Source: Hofstenia miamia (taxonomy: Eukaryota; Xenacoelomorpha; Acoela). Taken from it: 64,000 nucleotides of DNA. The translations under genes and the position numbers were made by a program. Positions 61,475-64,000 of the stretch are shown piece after piece; the first letter of the stretch is position 1; every line of letters begins with the position of its first letter. The DNA is taken from the NCBI GenBank assembly GCA_004352715.1, contig SCFE01000030.1, positions 1,632,074 through 1,696,073 of the forward strand, in the 5' to 3' direction. Under the pieces are notes generated by a model. It searched no databases and had not been told where the DNA came from. It saw only the letters and a program-made list of their open reading frames with translations.

Positions 61475-62393
61475 CATTTGTATTCGAACTTATTCTTCAG
61501 AAACTTTTCGTATCTGTTTTTAAAATATATAATAAACACATACATTAGACCGGTTTCGATAGATAGTCTATCTTTGTCAATAAAATGATGGTAATATTTT
61601 AAAAAAGTTAAGTTTAATGTTAATATGCATTAGATTAGAATAATTTGGAGATTTTAATTTTTTTGTCTATGTAATAGTTTACTTTTATCTGATGTTTCAT
61701 TGATGGCAATTGTTTCTCCTATTTTTGTAAATTTTGTTTTCATTATAATATTAATGTTTTCTTTTTTTTAATGTTGATGGCAGAATATTTCTGATCTTAG
61801 GTGGCCTCTTATATGTTCTTATATATGATTTGTATATGAATGTATACATTATATTCATGCATAAGCTATCTGCCGAGATGTTTAGCATATGATGAGGTGG
61901 ATTTGAAATTTTCAACAAGGCAACTAGTTAAGGATTATGATACAATTTACCCGATCATTGGGGCTTCCTTATTAATTTTCAGGTTTGGCTAAATCTAAAA
62001 TGAATCTCATTTTACGTATCCATTCATTTCACATTTTACGTTGCCACATCAGCAATTGTTTTTATGAAGTTCTCTTGATTTTTGTCTTTCATCTCTTTTG
62101 TACTTTCAAATTTATCCCGATTCTTCTGTGTACAATTTCTATTTTTACATTTTCATTTTTTACTCAGTTTTTCTGCATAGCTTTGGATTCCTAATTATTG
62201 TCTTATCGTACAATATATTCTTACGTTTAAATTACTGTTTTAGCTATTTATACGTTTCCCCGATTCTTTGGACGAATTAAACACAAGAATAGCTGAGGAG
62301 AATTCTCGTCTAACTACTATGTATCCAGTTAATGAAAGTATAACAAAGGAGGCCAAAGATTTAGAAGTTAAAATTGATCAGCTCAAAGAAAAG
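7285..62393 (+). CDS. SMC5: SMC5 (structural maintenance of chromosomes 5), partial gene, nine exons
   Basis: Nine plus-strand exons join in frame (7285-7506, 38709-38815, 39084-39150, 40130-40231, 41491-41558, 43551-43674, 46924-47037, 61208-61345, 62244-62393) to give 364 residues. Every junction is GT-AG and phase-consistent. The first two exons form the hinge: YLCESYHFHEIPVGT matches the YLC..Y..HE.PVGT block special to SMC5 hinges, and STVYSCIKSRY follows. The remaining exons are charged and helical, as expected of the second coiled-coil arm. The last contains FPDSLDELNTRIAEENSR, the conserved SMC5 segment just before the C-terminal head. SMC5 pairs with SMC6 in the nucleus, where the complex supports recombination repair and restricts extrachromosomal DNA. 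The N-terminal Walker A head and the C-terminal signature/Walker B head lie outside the window. Confidence 0.9.
7507..9704. other. SMC5 intron and scramblase A upstream region
   Basis: No coding signal recognised. It should contain the promoter of scramblase A. An acceptor-like CCCAG at about 9612-9617 precedes an open leader to the start codon, implying a spliced 5' UTR. The leader contains CACCTG at 9651-9656. Confidence 0.45.
9705..9770 (+). CDS. Scramblase A exon 1 (start)
   Basis: 22 codons from ATG to donor CAG|GTTTGA, phase 0. The start is chosen because copy B begins with a similar short exon (A: MAADSRNRDLLWQDCLKFEINQ shortened by a few residues in B to MTASRTEVWEECTKFIINQ, both ending in INQ at a phase-0 donor). 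The frame stays open upstream to an AG at about 9617, so an N-terminal extension cannot be excluded. Confidence 0.75.
9705..16148 (+). CDS. Phospholipid scramblase-like protein, copy A, complete
   Basis: Exons 9705-9770, 10213-10378, 12598-12755 and 15813-16148 join to 726 bp, 241 residues plus TAA. The fold elements of the scramblase family appear in order: residues 16-22 KFEINQ, NTYQLSIFSKDG and GGSWRGFTIKLLP in exon 2, a Cys cluster (C94, C97, C99, C100, C102), LSCLARLYRHDT, IGEMSREYTG, the acidic DSDRF at 196-200, and the C-terminal hydrophobic LLLVGAIILLDFDFFE (214-229). These correspond to the family's N-x-Y, R-FT, palmitoylated Cys-rich, KI.K.WTG, EF-hand-like and membrane-anchor blocks. 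Length fits the family core without the proline-rich N-terminus. It probably acts at a membrane; lipid scrambling is not shown. The weakest join is exon 3 to 4 (donor GTTGCT). Confidence 0.82.
10213..10378 (+). CDS. Scramblase A exon 2
   Basis: Acceptor CTGTGCAG, donor ACACA|GTAAGT, ending in phase 1. Encodes FDEHLKETPNTYQLSIFSKD and GGSWRGFTIKLLP, equivalent to the scramblase strand pair N-x-Y.......G to R-FT. Aligns over its whole length with copy B exon 2, including both splice phases. Confidence 0.88.
12598..12755 (+). CDS. Scramblase A exon 3, Cys-rich segment
   Basis: Acceptor TTTTTAG, starting with two bases that complete a codon. Encodes FIREFRMCNGCNCCMCVASD then PTRVIGHIKPMC and KSTY. 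The R-F/C-rich block and the P..IG.I strand match the family. The donor at 12755 (TAT|GTTGCT) is weak but keeps phase 0 with the next exon; a donor at about 12730 (AT|GTGTGG) is the alternative. Confidence 0.75.
14041..14617 (-). mobile_element. Internally deleted mariner-like element with long TIRs
   Basis: Ends are CAGGGTGTCC and its complement, flanked by TA on both sides (14039-14040 and 14618-14619). The terminal inverted repeats extend about 90 bp (through the AACTGTAAACGTGG and AATTTTATTATTTC parts). Inside, the minus strand keeps a C-terminal transposase scrap, GYLKDKVYTTKPTAVAELKE, and in another frame AWRCQQCLDQNG, the tail typical of mariner-type transposases. It is non-autonomous at 577 bp and sits in the last intron of scramblase A. 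Confidence 0.88.
14645..15585 (+). mobile_element. Penelope-like element, decayed, with inverted terminal repeats
   Basis: About 200 bp at the left (14645-14865) recurs inverted at the right (15393-15585), sharing blocks such as TTCGACAAACATTGTTGTCA and TCAGATCTTCAAAATATA. Between them the plus strand shows the end of a Penelope polyprotein: VYWKLPFIKSREKQLKKTIR in one frame and, after a shift, the GIY-YIG endonuclease start GIVYSYDCDECSSSYICETR (here YIC instead of YIG). Penelope-like elements are known to carry terminal repeats in direct or inverted order. No intact RT remains. Confidence 0.82.
15151..15345 (+). pseudogene. GIY-YIG endonuclease fragment of the Penelope-like element
   Basis: The open frame ends with VYSYDCDECSSSYICETRRH then LETRAKEHI and a stop. 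The pattern V-Y-x-x-x-C-x-x-C-x-x-x-Y-I-G-E-T-x-R-x-L-x-x-R-x-x-E-H defines the Penelope endonuclease; the glycine of YIG is replaced by Cys. Truncated shortly after EH. Confidence 0.82.
15813..16148 (+). CDS. Scramblase A exon 4, terminal
   Basis: 112 codons including TAA. Contains FTLVGRSGALLSCLARLYRH, IGEMSREYTG, DSDRFTV and the C-terminal anchor. The acceptor is placed at AATAAAG|TGG because it keeps phase 0; TGCTAG|AAG at 15825 is another AG nearby but would need a different donor phase. The coding block itself is unambiguous. Confidence 0.85.
   Translation, partial: WCVLEDTDYFTLVGRSGALLSCLARLYRHDTDEMFQIFNSSKQKIGEMSREYTGHMHEHDVHMNPDSDRFTVILSQPLGSDDKLLLVGAIILLDFDFFEGNVKGKVDLDTI
16149..18907. 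other. Intergenic region between the convergent scramblase genes
   Basis: 2.8 kb of AT-rich sequence between the stop codons of A (16148) and B (18908). It should hold both 3' UTRs and polyadenylation sites. I see no further coding block or transposon ends. Confidence 0.5.
18908..19101 (-). CDS. Scramblase B exon 4, terminal
   Basis: Acceptor ATAATTTAG, beginning with two bases that complete the glycine of IGEMG. Encodes REFTGHDTSTSETNQTADSD, RFTVTL, the hydrophobic anchor and a TGA. The long plus-strand open frame across the same bases is only a shadow. Confidence 0.9.
18908..36083 (-). CDS. Phospholipid scramblase-like protein, copy B, complete
   Basis: Minus-strand exons 36083-36027, 31125-30954, 25093-24794 and 19101-18908 join to 723 bp, 240 residues plus TGA, with canonical GT-AG sites and agreeing phases at all three introns. 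Blocks in order: KFIINQ (14-19), NTYFVSAVLENNKK and GGAWRSFNITV, a Cys patch GCCCG (95-97), KCLACLYRYDTYEIFKI (149-165), CIGEMGREFTG across the last intron, DSDRFTV (195-201), and the anchor LLLGAVICIDFDLFE (about 214-228). The paralog A matches along the whole length, most strongly at the C-terminus (KVDTDHI versus KVDLDTI). The acidic D-x-D-x-F resembles the calcium loop of vertebrate scramblases. Membrane action is inferred from the family; transport activity is unknown. Confidence 0.85.
19102..20740. other. Scramblase B last intron, first part
   Basis: AT-rich, no coding or repeat ends recognised. The open frame at 20196-20420 on the minus strand has no recognisable features. Confidence 0.45.
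20741..22061 (+). pseudogene. Broken intronless coding remnant of unknown family
   Basis: A run of plus-strand frames that differs from its surroundings by higher GC and few stops. It begins at ATG 20758 (MASRYRKTRSIGALLDVDID, then LPTYSDGVLRYLIEHQTVKT), continues through a charged helical part (KDWEIFREAKKRLQLRKTS), an acidic linker (SENNP..DDKGLVHTENEDETQS; ERKQKRKQFIIADISDDPYL), and ends with STSEASQSLVKFTNSLFNCS and LKVLDENDENFDVDTLPHLR in a shifted frame. I count several frameshifts and stops. No catalytic motif is visible. It looks like a transposon-borne accessory protein or a retro-copied gene; I do not recognise the family. It lies inside the last intron of scramblase B. Confidence 0.55.
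22062..22520. other. 3' flank of the unknown coding remnant
   Basis: No coding signal. AATAAAG near 22472 could be a relic polyadenylation signal. The stretch ends in the assembly gap. Confidence 0.35.
22521..23520. other. Assembly gap, 1000 N
   Basis: Exactly 1000 N, an arbitrary size. The right edge is a TA microsatellite. Open frames across it are artefacts. Confidence 0.95.
23521..24793. other. Scramblase B last intron, start, with TA microsatellites
   Basis: Contains TA repeats at 23521-23539 and 23651-23698. The remainder shows no supported exon; small minus-strand frames at 23719-24130 have no motifs. Confidence 0.5.
23651..23698. repeat. TA dinucleotide microsatellite
   Basis: About 48 bp of uninterrupted TA repeats. 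Confidence 0.95.
24794..25093 (-). CDS. Scramblase B exon 3
   Basis: Acceptor TATCTTTAG|AC, donor ATGG|GTAAGA, phase 1 out. Encodes NSVLVTFNRKFKPTNGCCCG, EMGEVQQQLSMMNSTYRI, KIEGRSACWLKCLACLYRYD and GNCIGEM. In copy A the same span is divided by an intron after STY and is not divided at IGEM. Confidence 0.9.
26030..26117 (-). other. Exon-like block of unknown gene
   Basis: On the minus strand an acceptor (AATTTCTAAG) and a strong donor (CCAG|GTAAGT) bound 88 bp that translate as GSNNNYNWLVLCKSAYKIVQ and EIIKKIPG. A similar block GSKNYFKWLVTYLWNGGG occurs at 31482-31555 on the same strand. The protein is unknown, and the blocks do not fit the scramblase alignment. Confidence 0.3.
28385..28651 (+). 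CDS. Open reading frame of unknown function
   Basis: 88 codons with more balanced composition than the surrounding intron. It contains YSLRFLKSIKQNSVLFHAVA and NPHLLLVLSVRRRTQYFPLE, ending EIQENIEKLNF. No family is recognised. It could be a transposon scrap, a nested exon or chance. It lies antisense within intron 2 of scramblase B and sense within the SMC5 intron. Confidence 0.25.
   Translation: MKQFQQKKYKLKSAYSLRFLKSIKQNSVLFHAVAYLNERKITTQQFKNCAHEPLIHQGNPHLLLVLSVRRRTQYFPLEIQENIEKLNF
30954..31125 (-). CDS. Scramblase B exon 2
   Basis: Acceptor CTATTTAG, donor AAATG|GTAAGC, phase 0 in and 1 out, identical to copy A exon 2. Encodes DEHLGEVKNTYFVSAVLENN and GGAWRSFNITVRYATSN. Confidence 0.9.
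31126..33042. other. Scramblase B intron 1, proximal part
   Basis: Non-coding except for the exon-like block at 31482-31555. The rest is AT-rich without recognisable repeat ends. Confidence 0.45.
31482..31555 (-). other. Exon-like block related to 26030-26117
   Basis: Bounded by an acceptor (TTATTACAG) and a donor-like GGACG|GTTAGT on the minus strand. Translates as VLGSKNYFKWLVTYLWNGGG then TKRT. It shares the GS-N-Y-x-WLV pattern with the block at 26030-26117. Confidence 0.3.
33043..33720 (+). pseudogene. piggyBac-type transposase remnant
   Basis: Starts with an acidic N-terminal stretch (DGNESNYDHDSDIDVV, MSDEEENSSDVEISSDV), followed after a large deletion by VGADAMLRLYTTRCASKRWP, the piggyBac block that precedes R-x-R-W-P. 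After a frame slip comes FDIVVLNSWICVKQAT. A Cys-rich C-terminus follows in another frame (CKNKGSARSRLCSKYLCARHC without its last residues). The catalytic DDD core is missing. Terminal repeats with TTAA were not found. Confidence 0.65.
33721..35044. other. Intronic region with TA repeats and small gaps
   Basis: TA/AT microsatellites lie at 33897-33927 and 34239-34264. There is a single N at 34079 and a 21-N run at 34218-34238. No gene is seen. Confidence 0.6.
34218..34238. other. Short N run
   Basis: 21 N beside an AT microsatellite, an assembly uncertainty. Confidence 0.95.
35053..35331. mobile_element. hAT-like MITE with CAGGCGCGGC termini
   Basis: The ends read CAGGCGCGGCTTTA and its reverse complement. 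The flanking 8-mers AAGTGATG and AATTGATC agree at 6 of 8 positions, compatible with an old hAT target duplication. The 279-bp body has no coding capacity. A truncated relative lies at 46631-46862. Confidence 0.75.
36027..36083 (-). CDS. Scramblase B exon 1 (start)
   Basis: 19 codons from ATG at 36083 to donor CAA|GTAAGT. Ends in KFIINQ like copy A's KFEINQ, then phase 0. An AG acceptor lies just upstream (CTGCTAG|AG). CACCTGCT is present 18-25 bp upstream of the start in the sense direction, as it is in copy A. Confidence 0.78.
36084..38708. other. SMC5 intron upstream of scramblase B
   Basis: Should contain the promoter of scramblase B. The part at 36840-37330 has higher GC and phrases such as TCGACTTATACACGGAAA that recall pogo/Tigger-type elements, but no coding block supports that. 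There is a short ATCT repeat near 37483-37504. Confidence 0.4.
38709..38815 (+). CDS. SMC5: SMC5 exon, C-terminal half of hinge
   Basis: Acceptor ATATTTAG, donor TGCAG|GTAACC, phase 0 in and 2 out. Encodes IVAQTDFQIFFSESTVYSCI and KSRYQKNKSTSTSEC, the strand following ..VI..T.L..IYT in SMC5. It joins directly to the exon ending DDCLEQ at 7506 across a 31.2-kb intron. Confidence 0.85.
39084..39150 (+). CDS. SMC5: SMC5 exon, start of second coiled coil
   Basis: 67 bp, acceptor TTATTTAG, donor GAG|GTAAAT. One base completes the split codon, then NANLLALSRDDDALSKNKND and IE, which leads out of the hinge into the coil. Confidence 0.82.
40130..40231 (+). CDS. SMC5: SMC5 exon, coiled coil
   Basis: 34 codons, phase 0 at both ends, donor AAG|GTAATC. 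Encodes LSTERNKKLATLKESQQKIT then DERTKLEEEK, a clear heptad-rich helix. Confidence 0.85.
41491..41558 (+). CDS. SMC5: SMC5 exon, coiled coil
   Basis: 68 bp, acceptor TTCTGTTTAG, donor GATGC|GTGAGT, phase 0 in and 2 out. Encodes SSLEQRRSKYRTLNYKIEHK then ED. Its phase is what allows exon 43551-43674 to be read in frame, which supports it although it is short. Confidence 0.8.
41695..41853 (+). pseudogene. Non-LTR reverse transcriptase scrap
   Basis: Plus strand reads SWVQIGVPQGGPIY, a stop, then YAADDDDYSSDLYQQLKNID. This juxtaposes the GVPQGS (motif B) and YADD (motif C) signatures of a reverse transcriptase with the segment between them deleted. It lies in an SMC5 intron 137 bp after an exon. 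Confidence 0.7.
41854..43550. other. SMC5 intron, nothing recognised
   Basis: AT-rich, no exon-like block or transposon ends seen. Confidence 0.45.
43551..43674 (+). CDS. SMC5: SMC5 exon, coiled coil
   Basis: 124 bp, acceptor TTCATTTAG, donor GAT|GTAAGT. Encodes IRQKQAAAIDMRQEKRNFVQ and KDVSIAKTKVDKILSLKNIM, continuous helix. Confidence 0.87.
44300..45480 (-). pseudogene. hAT transposase relic
   Basis: Minus-strand frames keep two diagnostic parts. At 45062-45340, ALRLTELERLDCPNHPLHLI followed by AKDAPSTQHYVTDCVAQGRA and VSKHFIHSKVAQNELKR match the C-x-x-H-x-L-x-L-x-V-K-D-A region of hAT transposases. At 44335-44517, SASPTNVPLEQLFSSAGIIY is the hAT dimerisation signature (usually TSVPSERLFSAAG). 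Stops and frame changes separate them, and no terminal repeats were found. It lies in the intron between SMC5 exons 43551-43674 and 46924-47037. Confidence 0.75.
45481..46299. other. SMC5 intron with TA microsatellite
   Basis: AT-rich. A TA repeat at about 46267-46298 ends in a single N at 46299, an assembly join. Confidence 0.6.
46300..46480. repeat. Copy of a hAT terminal segment between assembly joins
   Basis: 181 bp that appear identical to 49252-49432, the left part of the BED-finger hAT element. It is enclosed by a single N on the left and a 45-N run on the right. Confidence 0.8.
46481..46525. other. Short N run
   Basis: 45 N followed by TA repeats. Confidence 0.95.
46631..46862. mobile_element. 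Truncated hAT-like MITE, relative of 35053-35331
   Basis: Begins within the element (CGGGGCCAGT) and ends with the intact terminus AAAGCCGCGCCTG. Long stretches match the copy at 35 kb, for example TCCGACAATTTAAGGTGAGC. The left end is missing. The right end lies 61 bp before an SMC5 exon. Confidence 0.8.
46924..47037 (+). CDS. SMC5: SMC5 exon, coiled coil
   Basis: 38 codons, phase 0 both sides, acceptor CTTGTTTAG, donor GAA|GTGAGT. Encodes QLMDLHSIRVRLSFEAQYLT and KRVSDFDNENHANTLNLE. The next exon is 14.2 kb away. Confidence 0.85.
47813..48140. repeat. Degenerate GACCCGAA-rich repeat
   Basis: The segment opens with AAGACCCGAAACTAACTCGA and closes with ATTTCGGTTCGGGTCTGAG, an imperfect inverted pair, with further GACCCGA-like words between. 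It could be an old MITE; the ends are uncertain. Confidence 0.35.
48514..49072. mobile_element. Harbinger-type MITE with TTA target duplications
   Basis: The ends read AGGTGTGTTTACAGCTTATC and AGGTGGGTTTACAGCTTATC as inverted repeats (one mismatch over about 25 bp), flanked by TTA on both sides. A 3-bp TTA/TAA duplication is characteristic of PIF/Harbinger. Internally the words CTGTAAAC and GATAAGCT recur several times. There is no coding capacity. Confidence 0.75.
49216..50258 (-). mobile_element. Internally deleted hAT element with BED finger
   Basis: Termini AGGGGTTGGAAAAAATTAAT and its complement bound 1043 bp. Subterminal AATTAATTGCAATTAATTG words repeat near both ends. The only coding part left is a BED zinc finger on the minus strand. 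An 8-bp flanking duplication with one mismatch supports hAT. The catalytic domain is absent. Confidence 0.78.
49774..50013 (-). pseudogene. BED-type zinc finger, N-terminus of hAT transposase
   Basis: 79 codons including FTRDNADDGKWKCACGITII then GTGWTNFLNHLKYRHQEW. The C-x-C spacing followed by H-x4-H resembles the BED DNA-binding finger that many hAT transposases carry at the N-terminus. It ends at a stop without the RNase-H-like catalytic domain, so it is not a functional transposase. Confidence 0.65.
50549..51840 (+). mobile_element. Tc1-like transposon, complete ends, dead transposase
   Basis: 1292 bp bounded by inverted ends TAGTTGGCTGCAAAAAAATG and TAGTTGGCTGCAAAAAAAAT, with TA repeated outside each end (50547-50548 and 51841-51842). 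The length, TA target and encoded transposase fit Tc1. Terminal repeats are short, about 25 bp. Confidence 0.9.
50779..51720 (+). pseudogene. Tc1-type DD34E transposase with two in-frame stops
   Basis: A single frame runs from ATG 50779 to TGA 51718-51720, about 313 codons, interrupted by TGA at 50950 and TAA at 51103. The N-terminal part has a helix-turn-helix character with the linker GSGRPGK. The catalytic part has WITDE (first D), LQQDGATPHTS (second D) and LSPIENVWQILK (E), with 34 residues between the second D and E, the Tc1 spacing. The usual SPDLNPIEN reads STTALSPIEN, so a conserved Asp in that loop is replaced. Apart from the two stops the frame is intact, which suggests a fairly young inactivation. 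Confidence 0.9.
51884..51945 (+). pseudogene. PIF/Harbinger transposase scrap
   Basis: Plus strand reads RLGVTLRFLATGDSFNDLHY, the conserved L-x-x-T-L-R-x-L-A-T-G block of Harbinger transposases. It begins just after the Tc1 element and stops where the retrotransposon fragment starts. Confidence 0.6.
51946..52851 (+). mobile_element. 3' end of a non-LTR retrotransposon, 5' truncated, with poly(A)
   Basis: An open frame of 219 residues (51946-52605) followed by about 230 bp of 3' UTR and an A14 tail ending at 52851. The protein has a C-x-C ... H-G-L-x-C finger (CEPHQCICGQ, FGLHGLACKKSAGRHARH) followed by GLSRTDGKRPDGATITPW and MSLLWDATVIDTLAPTN. This C-terminal module is common in RT-containing elements of invertebrates. 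The RPDG...WDAT arrangement recalls a PD-(D/E)xK nuclease, but that is inference. No RT is present because of 5' truncation. Codon use is richer in GC than its surroundings. Confidence 0.7.
52852..53288. other. Intronic, nothing recognised
   Basis: AT-rich sequence between the retrotransposon tail and the MADF-like frame. Confidence 0.5.
53289..53384 (-). pseudogene. MADF-domain scrap, possibly from a Harbinger element
   Basis: The minus strand encodes ELIQLVEGKRFLWDIECPEY then KHSHKNK, which fits the MADF start L-I-x-L-V-x-x-x-x-x-L-W-D-x-x-x-x-x-Y-K. MADF/Myb-like proteins are the second gene of Harbinger transposons, and a Harbinger nuclease scrap lies 1.3 kb to the left. Only the first helix region remains. 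Confidence 0.5.
53779..53961. mobile_element. Palindromic MITE termini, GGGTGCCACACG family
   Basis: The arms GGGTGCCACACGGTTAGTCT and GGGTGCCACACGATTAGTCT face each other across a short T-rich centre, making a nearly perfect 80-bp palindrome (53779-53858). A further right end with GACTAACCGTGTGGCACCCC follows at 53928-53961. Repeated in the right-hand duplicate at 55954-56137. Confidence 0.75.
54889..55808 (-). pseudogene. Fragment of P-element-type transposase
   Basis: Matches the central part of the transposase at 57515-59876 (shared words MVCALKFMDTDVRSLPPVQK and KISTFVC-region DNA) with scattered substitutions, small deletions and stops. It begins directly after an N at 54888 and ends at 55808, where the next copy of the MITE region begins. 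Confidence 0.82.
55954..57005. mobile_element. Non-autonomous DNA element with GGGTGCCACACG inverted ends
   Basis: The left end is the palindromic structure and the right end reads CAAAAGACTAGTCGTGTGGC then ACCCCC. The body carries repeated TTGACTATTAGTCAAAA words near the right end and two related copies of a GCAAATTGGGTTAAATG block about 350 bp apart. There is no coding capacity. TTAA follows the right end, but the matching left flank is not evident, so the target duplication is unresolved. Confidence 0.6.
57006..57135. other. Spacer between MITE and P element
   Basis: 130 bp of host or older repeat sequence ending in the 9-bp direct repeat GTGTGTACC next to the P element. Confidence 0.6.
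57515..60502 (-). CDS. P-element-type transposase with THAP finger (two exons, one frameshift)
   Basis: Exon 1 (60502-60259) starts MVYKCSAPGCKSG, contains LHKFPLENKGLLSKW and, after a one-base slip near 60369-60372, WSRLCSLHFNAEDF, giving the C-x4-C ... C-x2-H THAP zinc finger. The donor is AAG|GTAATT. Exon 2 (59876-57515) opens with RSSAIPSIFPKIP, the linker usual after THAP fingers, then a helical part, LLKLPSIRYLRMI, and the RNase-H-like catalytic core with VIIIFDEVY, CCDNHVVNRKF and LLVDSTHNVKNVFNNF. The total is about 868 codons, close to THAP9 and longer than Drosophila P transposase. It binds transposon ends and catalyses cut-and-paste. Exon 2 is fully open. The slip lies in a short A run, so it may be a sequencing error. 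Confidence 0.88.
60092..60113. repeat. TA microsatellite in transposase intron
   Basis: Short TA repeat within the P-element transposase intron (59877-60258). Confidence 0.9.
60675..61207. other. SMC5 intron, end part
   Basis: No gene or repeat ends recognised. It ends with the acceptor TTATTTTAG for the next SMC5 exon. Confidence 0.5.
61208..61345 (+). CDS. SMC5: SMC5 exon, coiled coil
   Basis: 46 codons, phase 0 both sides, donor AAG|GTAATA. Encodes TKENEFKKIYNDMISKREKV then LWSDILKKCKLPRNTEVLPD. The helix ends in a loop as in SMC5 just before the conserved LDE segment. Confidence 0.87.
61346..62243. other. SMC5 intron with TA microsatellite
   Basis: AT-rich. TA repeats at about 61417-61470, interrupted by CAGA. 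The long open frame at 61244-61588 is the exon read through into this repeat. Confidence 0.6.
62244..62393 (+). CDS. SMC5: SMC5 exon, end of coiled coil in this window
   Basis: 50 codons, phase 0 both sides, acceptor CTGTTTTAG, donor AAG|GTGAGA. Encodes FPDSLDELNTRIAEENSRLT and VNESITKEAKDLEVKIDQLK. The P-x-(S/T)-L-D-E-(I/L) block followed by E-x-x-x-x-x-x-x-x-N is the most diagnostic part of the SMC5 C-terminal arm. The C-terminal ATPase head must lie beyond 64000. Confidence 0.9.
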
Positions 62394-64000
62394 GTGAGAG
62401 GTTTTCGTATAAATCTGAATCATTTGTGATTGTTTCTTTTGAATGTTTTCAGCGGAGCAATTGAGATTTACTTGTTTCACATTTCATTTACTGGTGAAAC
62501 CAAAAAACCGATATTTCGATCCCCAGCACTGCTAAACAGTCCTATAATTTTTATTATGTTTATGTCTTATCAAATGTAGCATATCCATTAACCGAATCTG
62601 TTGTTAACCTTAAAGGGCTTAGGAATGTTTAATTTTTTTGAAAAAAATGTAAACGCTTATAAGCTCACGAACTAATATAGCTATCCAAAATCTTATGGCA
62701 ACCACCCTTTAACTTTTAAAACCACACTTCATCACAGTCCCCTTAAAGAGCGCAACGCTTTAGCAGCAACGCAACGATGACTTTGCGTATGGCTACCTCA
62801 ATGGTTTGAATGTTCTATCTACATTAAGTGAACCAGTCGAGGTTAATTTCTATTCCCATAGGCCAGACTTCAACATTAGGTATAGAAAATTTTGAAAATT
62901 TTCAACAAATCGTAATTTAAAGTTTATCTCTTTATGTATTTCAAGCACCTTCACTAGTAGATGTTTACATAAAACGACTAATCATTTCAAGCAGAAATTA
63001 TTGATTAACAATGATTAATCTTAAATTATCCAGGAATTTCGTTAAAATCTAAGATGGTCATCTGAAAAATATTTCACGCACTCATAACTCACGTATCAAT
63101 AATGAAAAAGTGTCCCGTCGTTCATTTTCAGTGTTGAACCGCGATCAGATGTTAAAGAGTGTCTATCTTCATGGGAATTAGCGGTTAAGGTTAGCTGTGC
63201 TCCCATGGATTTTCGATCTGATTTTCTGAACATTAGGAATTGTGAGAACTTTTTTTAAAAAATTGGAATCTTCAATGAAAAATCATGAATCTTTTCATCA
63301 CTTCAGGCACAGAATAACACTTCAGTACAAATTTTCAATATTATTTTCGAGCACGTTCACCAATAGTTACATCATTACCTCAGTAGTTTTAAATTCCCTT
63401 ATTGACTTTGACAAATATGCTTGGAAATTCGGAATAAGTTTTTCTATTATAAACAACATAAGCAGGTTAAAGTTAAGCATTACAAAAACAGGTTAAGCTC
63501 AAATTCGATTCGCGGCGGGGATGTGGAGTGCTCGTAATGTTTGGTTGATTTCGCGTATAAATGCACACTTCTTGATCCTCTTCACGTGCAGCTTTCCAAA
63601 CAAAATTTTAACATTCTAATTTTAGAAACTGCTGAGTCACTACATATAGTTTGAGAATTAATCATTTCGCCCATTATGAACTTCGATTTGCACTGGGTTC
63701 TTGAGTGTATGTTGCACAAGTATAGCATTACTTTAAGATAACTTAGCAATTGACTTATCAAATGATTACACCTCTGCACGAGCTGCAGGTAGTTGGTAAT
63801 ATTTTAGATAAATTTCACGCAAAACTTAAAAAATTGGGCATTACTTAGTTTTTTGCAAGCAACAAGTAGTGATCATACTTTTAAATATTTTTCTTAATGC
63901 CAATTCTCAATTATTATAAATGCTTTCCATGTAAACATGTGTAAGTAATTTTTGTCAGGACAGTTGAATGTTTGGAACACGATAGATAGTTAAAATTATT
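62394..64000. other. SMC5 intron to the window end
   Basis: I looked for the next SMC5 segment (the arm leading to the signature motif) and did not find it. No transposon was recognised. Confidence 0.5.

Noticed and set aside
61244-61588. 114-codon frame with an IYIYIY stretch
   Set aside because: It is the SMC5 exon read through its donor into a TA microsatellite.

Overview
The window is from an AT-rich, intron-rich animal genome, judged by phase-consistent GT-AG exons of metazoan genes and by many families of animal transposons. The sequence alone does not identify the species; an invertebrate is likely. There is no bacterial gene organisation, no rRNA or tRNA gene that I could recognise, and no CRISPR array.

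The backbone is one host gene on the plus strand, SMC5, the core subunit of the SMC5/6 complex. Nine exons (7285 to 62393) carry the hinge domain and most of the second coiled coil. Both ends of the gene lie outside the window. The exons are 67-222 bp long but are spread over 55 kb.

The largest SMC5 intron (7507-38708, 31 kb) holds two complete, paralogous phospholipid-scramblase-like genes arranged tail to tail. Copy A (plus, 9705-16148, 4 exons) encodes 241 residues. Copy B (minus, 36083-18908, 4 exons) encodes 240 residues. All exon phases close. The first two introns occupy matching positions in A and B; the third lies at a different place in each. No published description of this arrangement is known to me, and I consider it the most interesting host-gene feature.

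Everything else is mobile DNA. At 1.2-6.7 kb lies a decayed CR1/Jockey-like non-LTR retrotransposon plus a second ORF1 copy beyond a 1000-N gap. Inside the last intron of scramblase A are a deleted mariner (14.0 kb) and a Penelope-like element with inverted terminal repeats (14.6-15.6 kb). At 20.7-22.1 kb is a broken, intronless coding remnant of unknown family. There is a piggyBac remnant at 33 kb, short hAT elements at 35 and 46.6 kb, an RT scrap at 41.7 kb and a hAT transposase relic at 44-45.5 kb. The 14 kb SMC5 intron 47038-61207 is the densest: a Harbinger-type MITE, a hAT with a BED finger inserted inside a smaller MITE, a complete Tc1-like element with a dead transposase, a 3' retrotransposon fragment, Harbinger scraps, a palindromic MITE family, and a structurally complete P-element/THAP9-like transposon (57136-60665) with 31-bp inverted repeats and target duplications. 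Next to it is a partial, composite second copy whose joins carry single N bases, so part of that duplication may be an assembly artefact.
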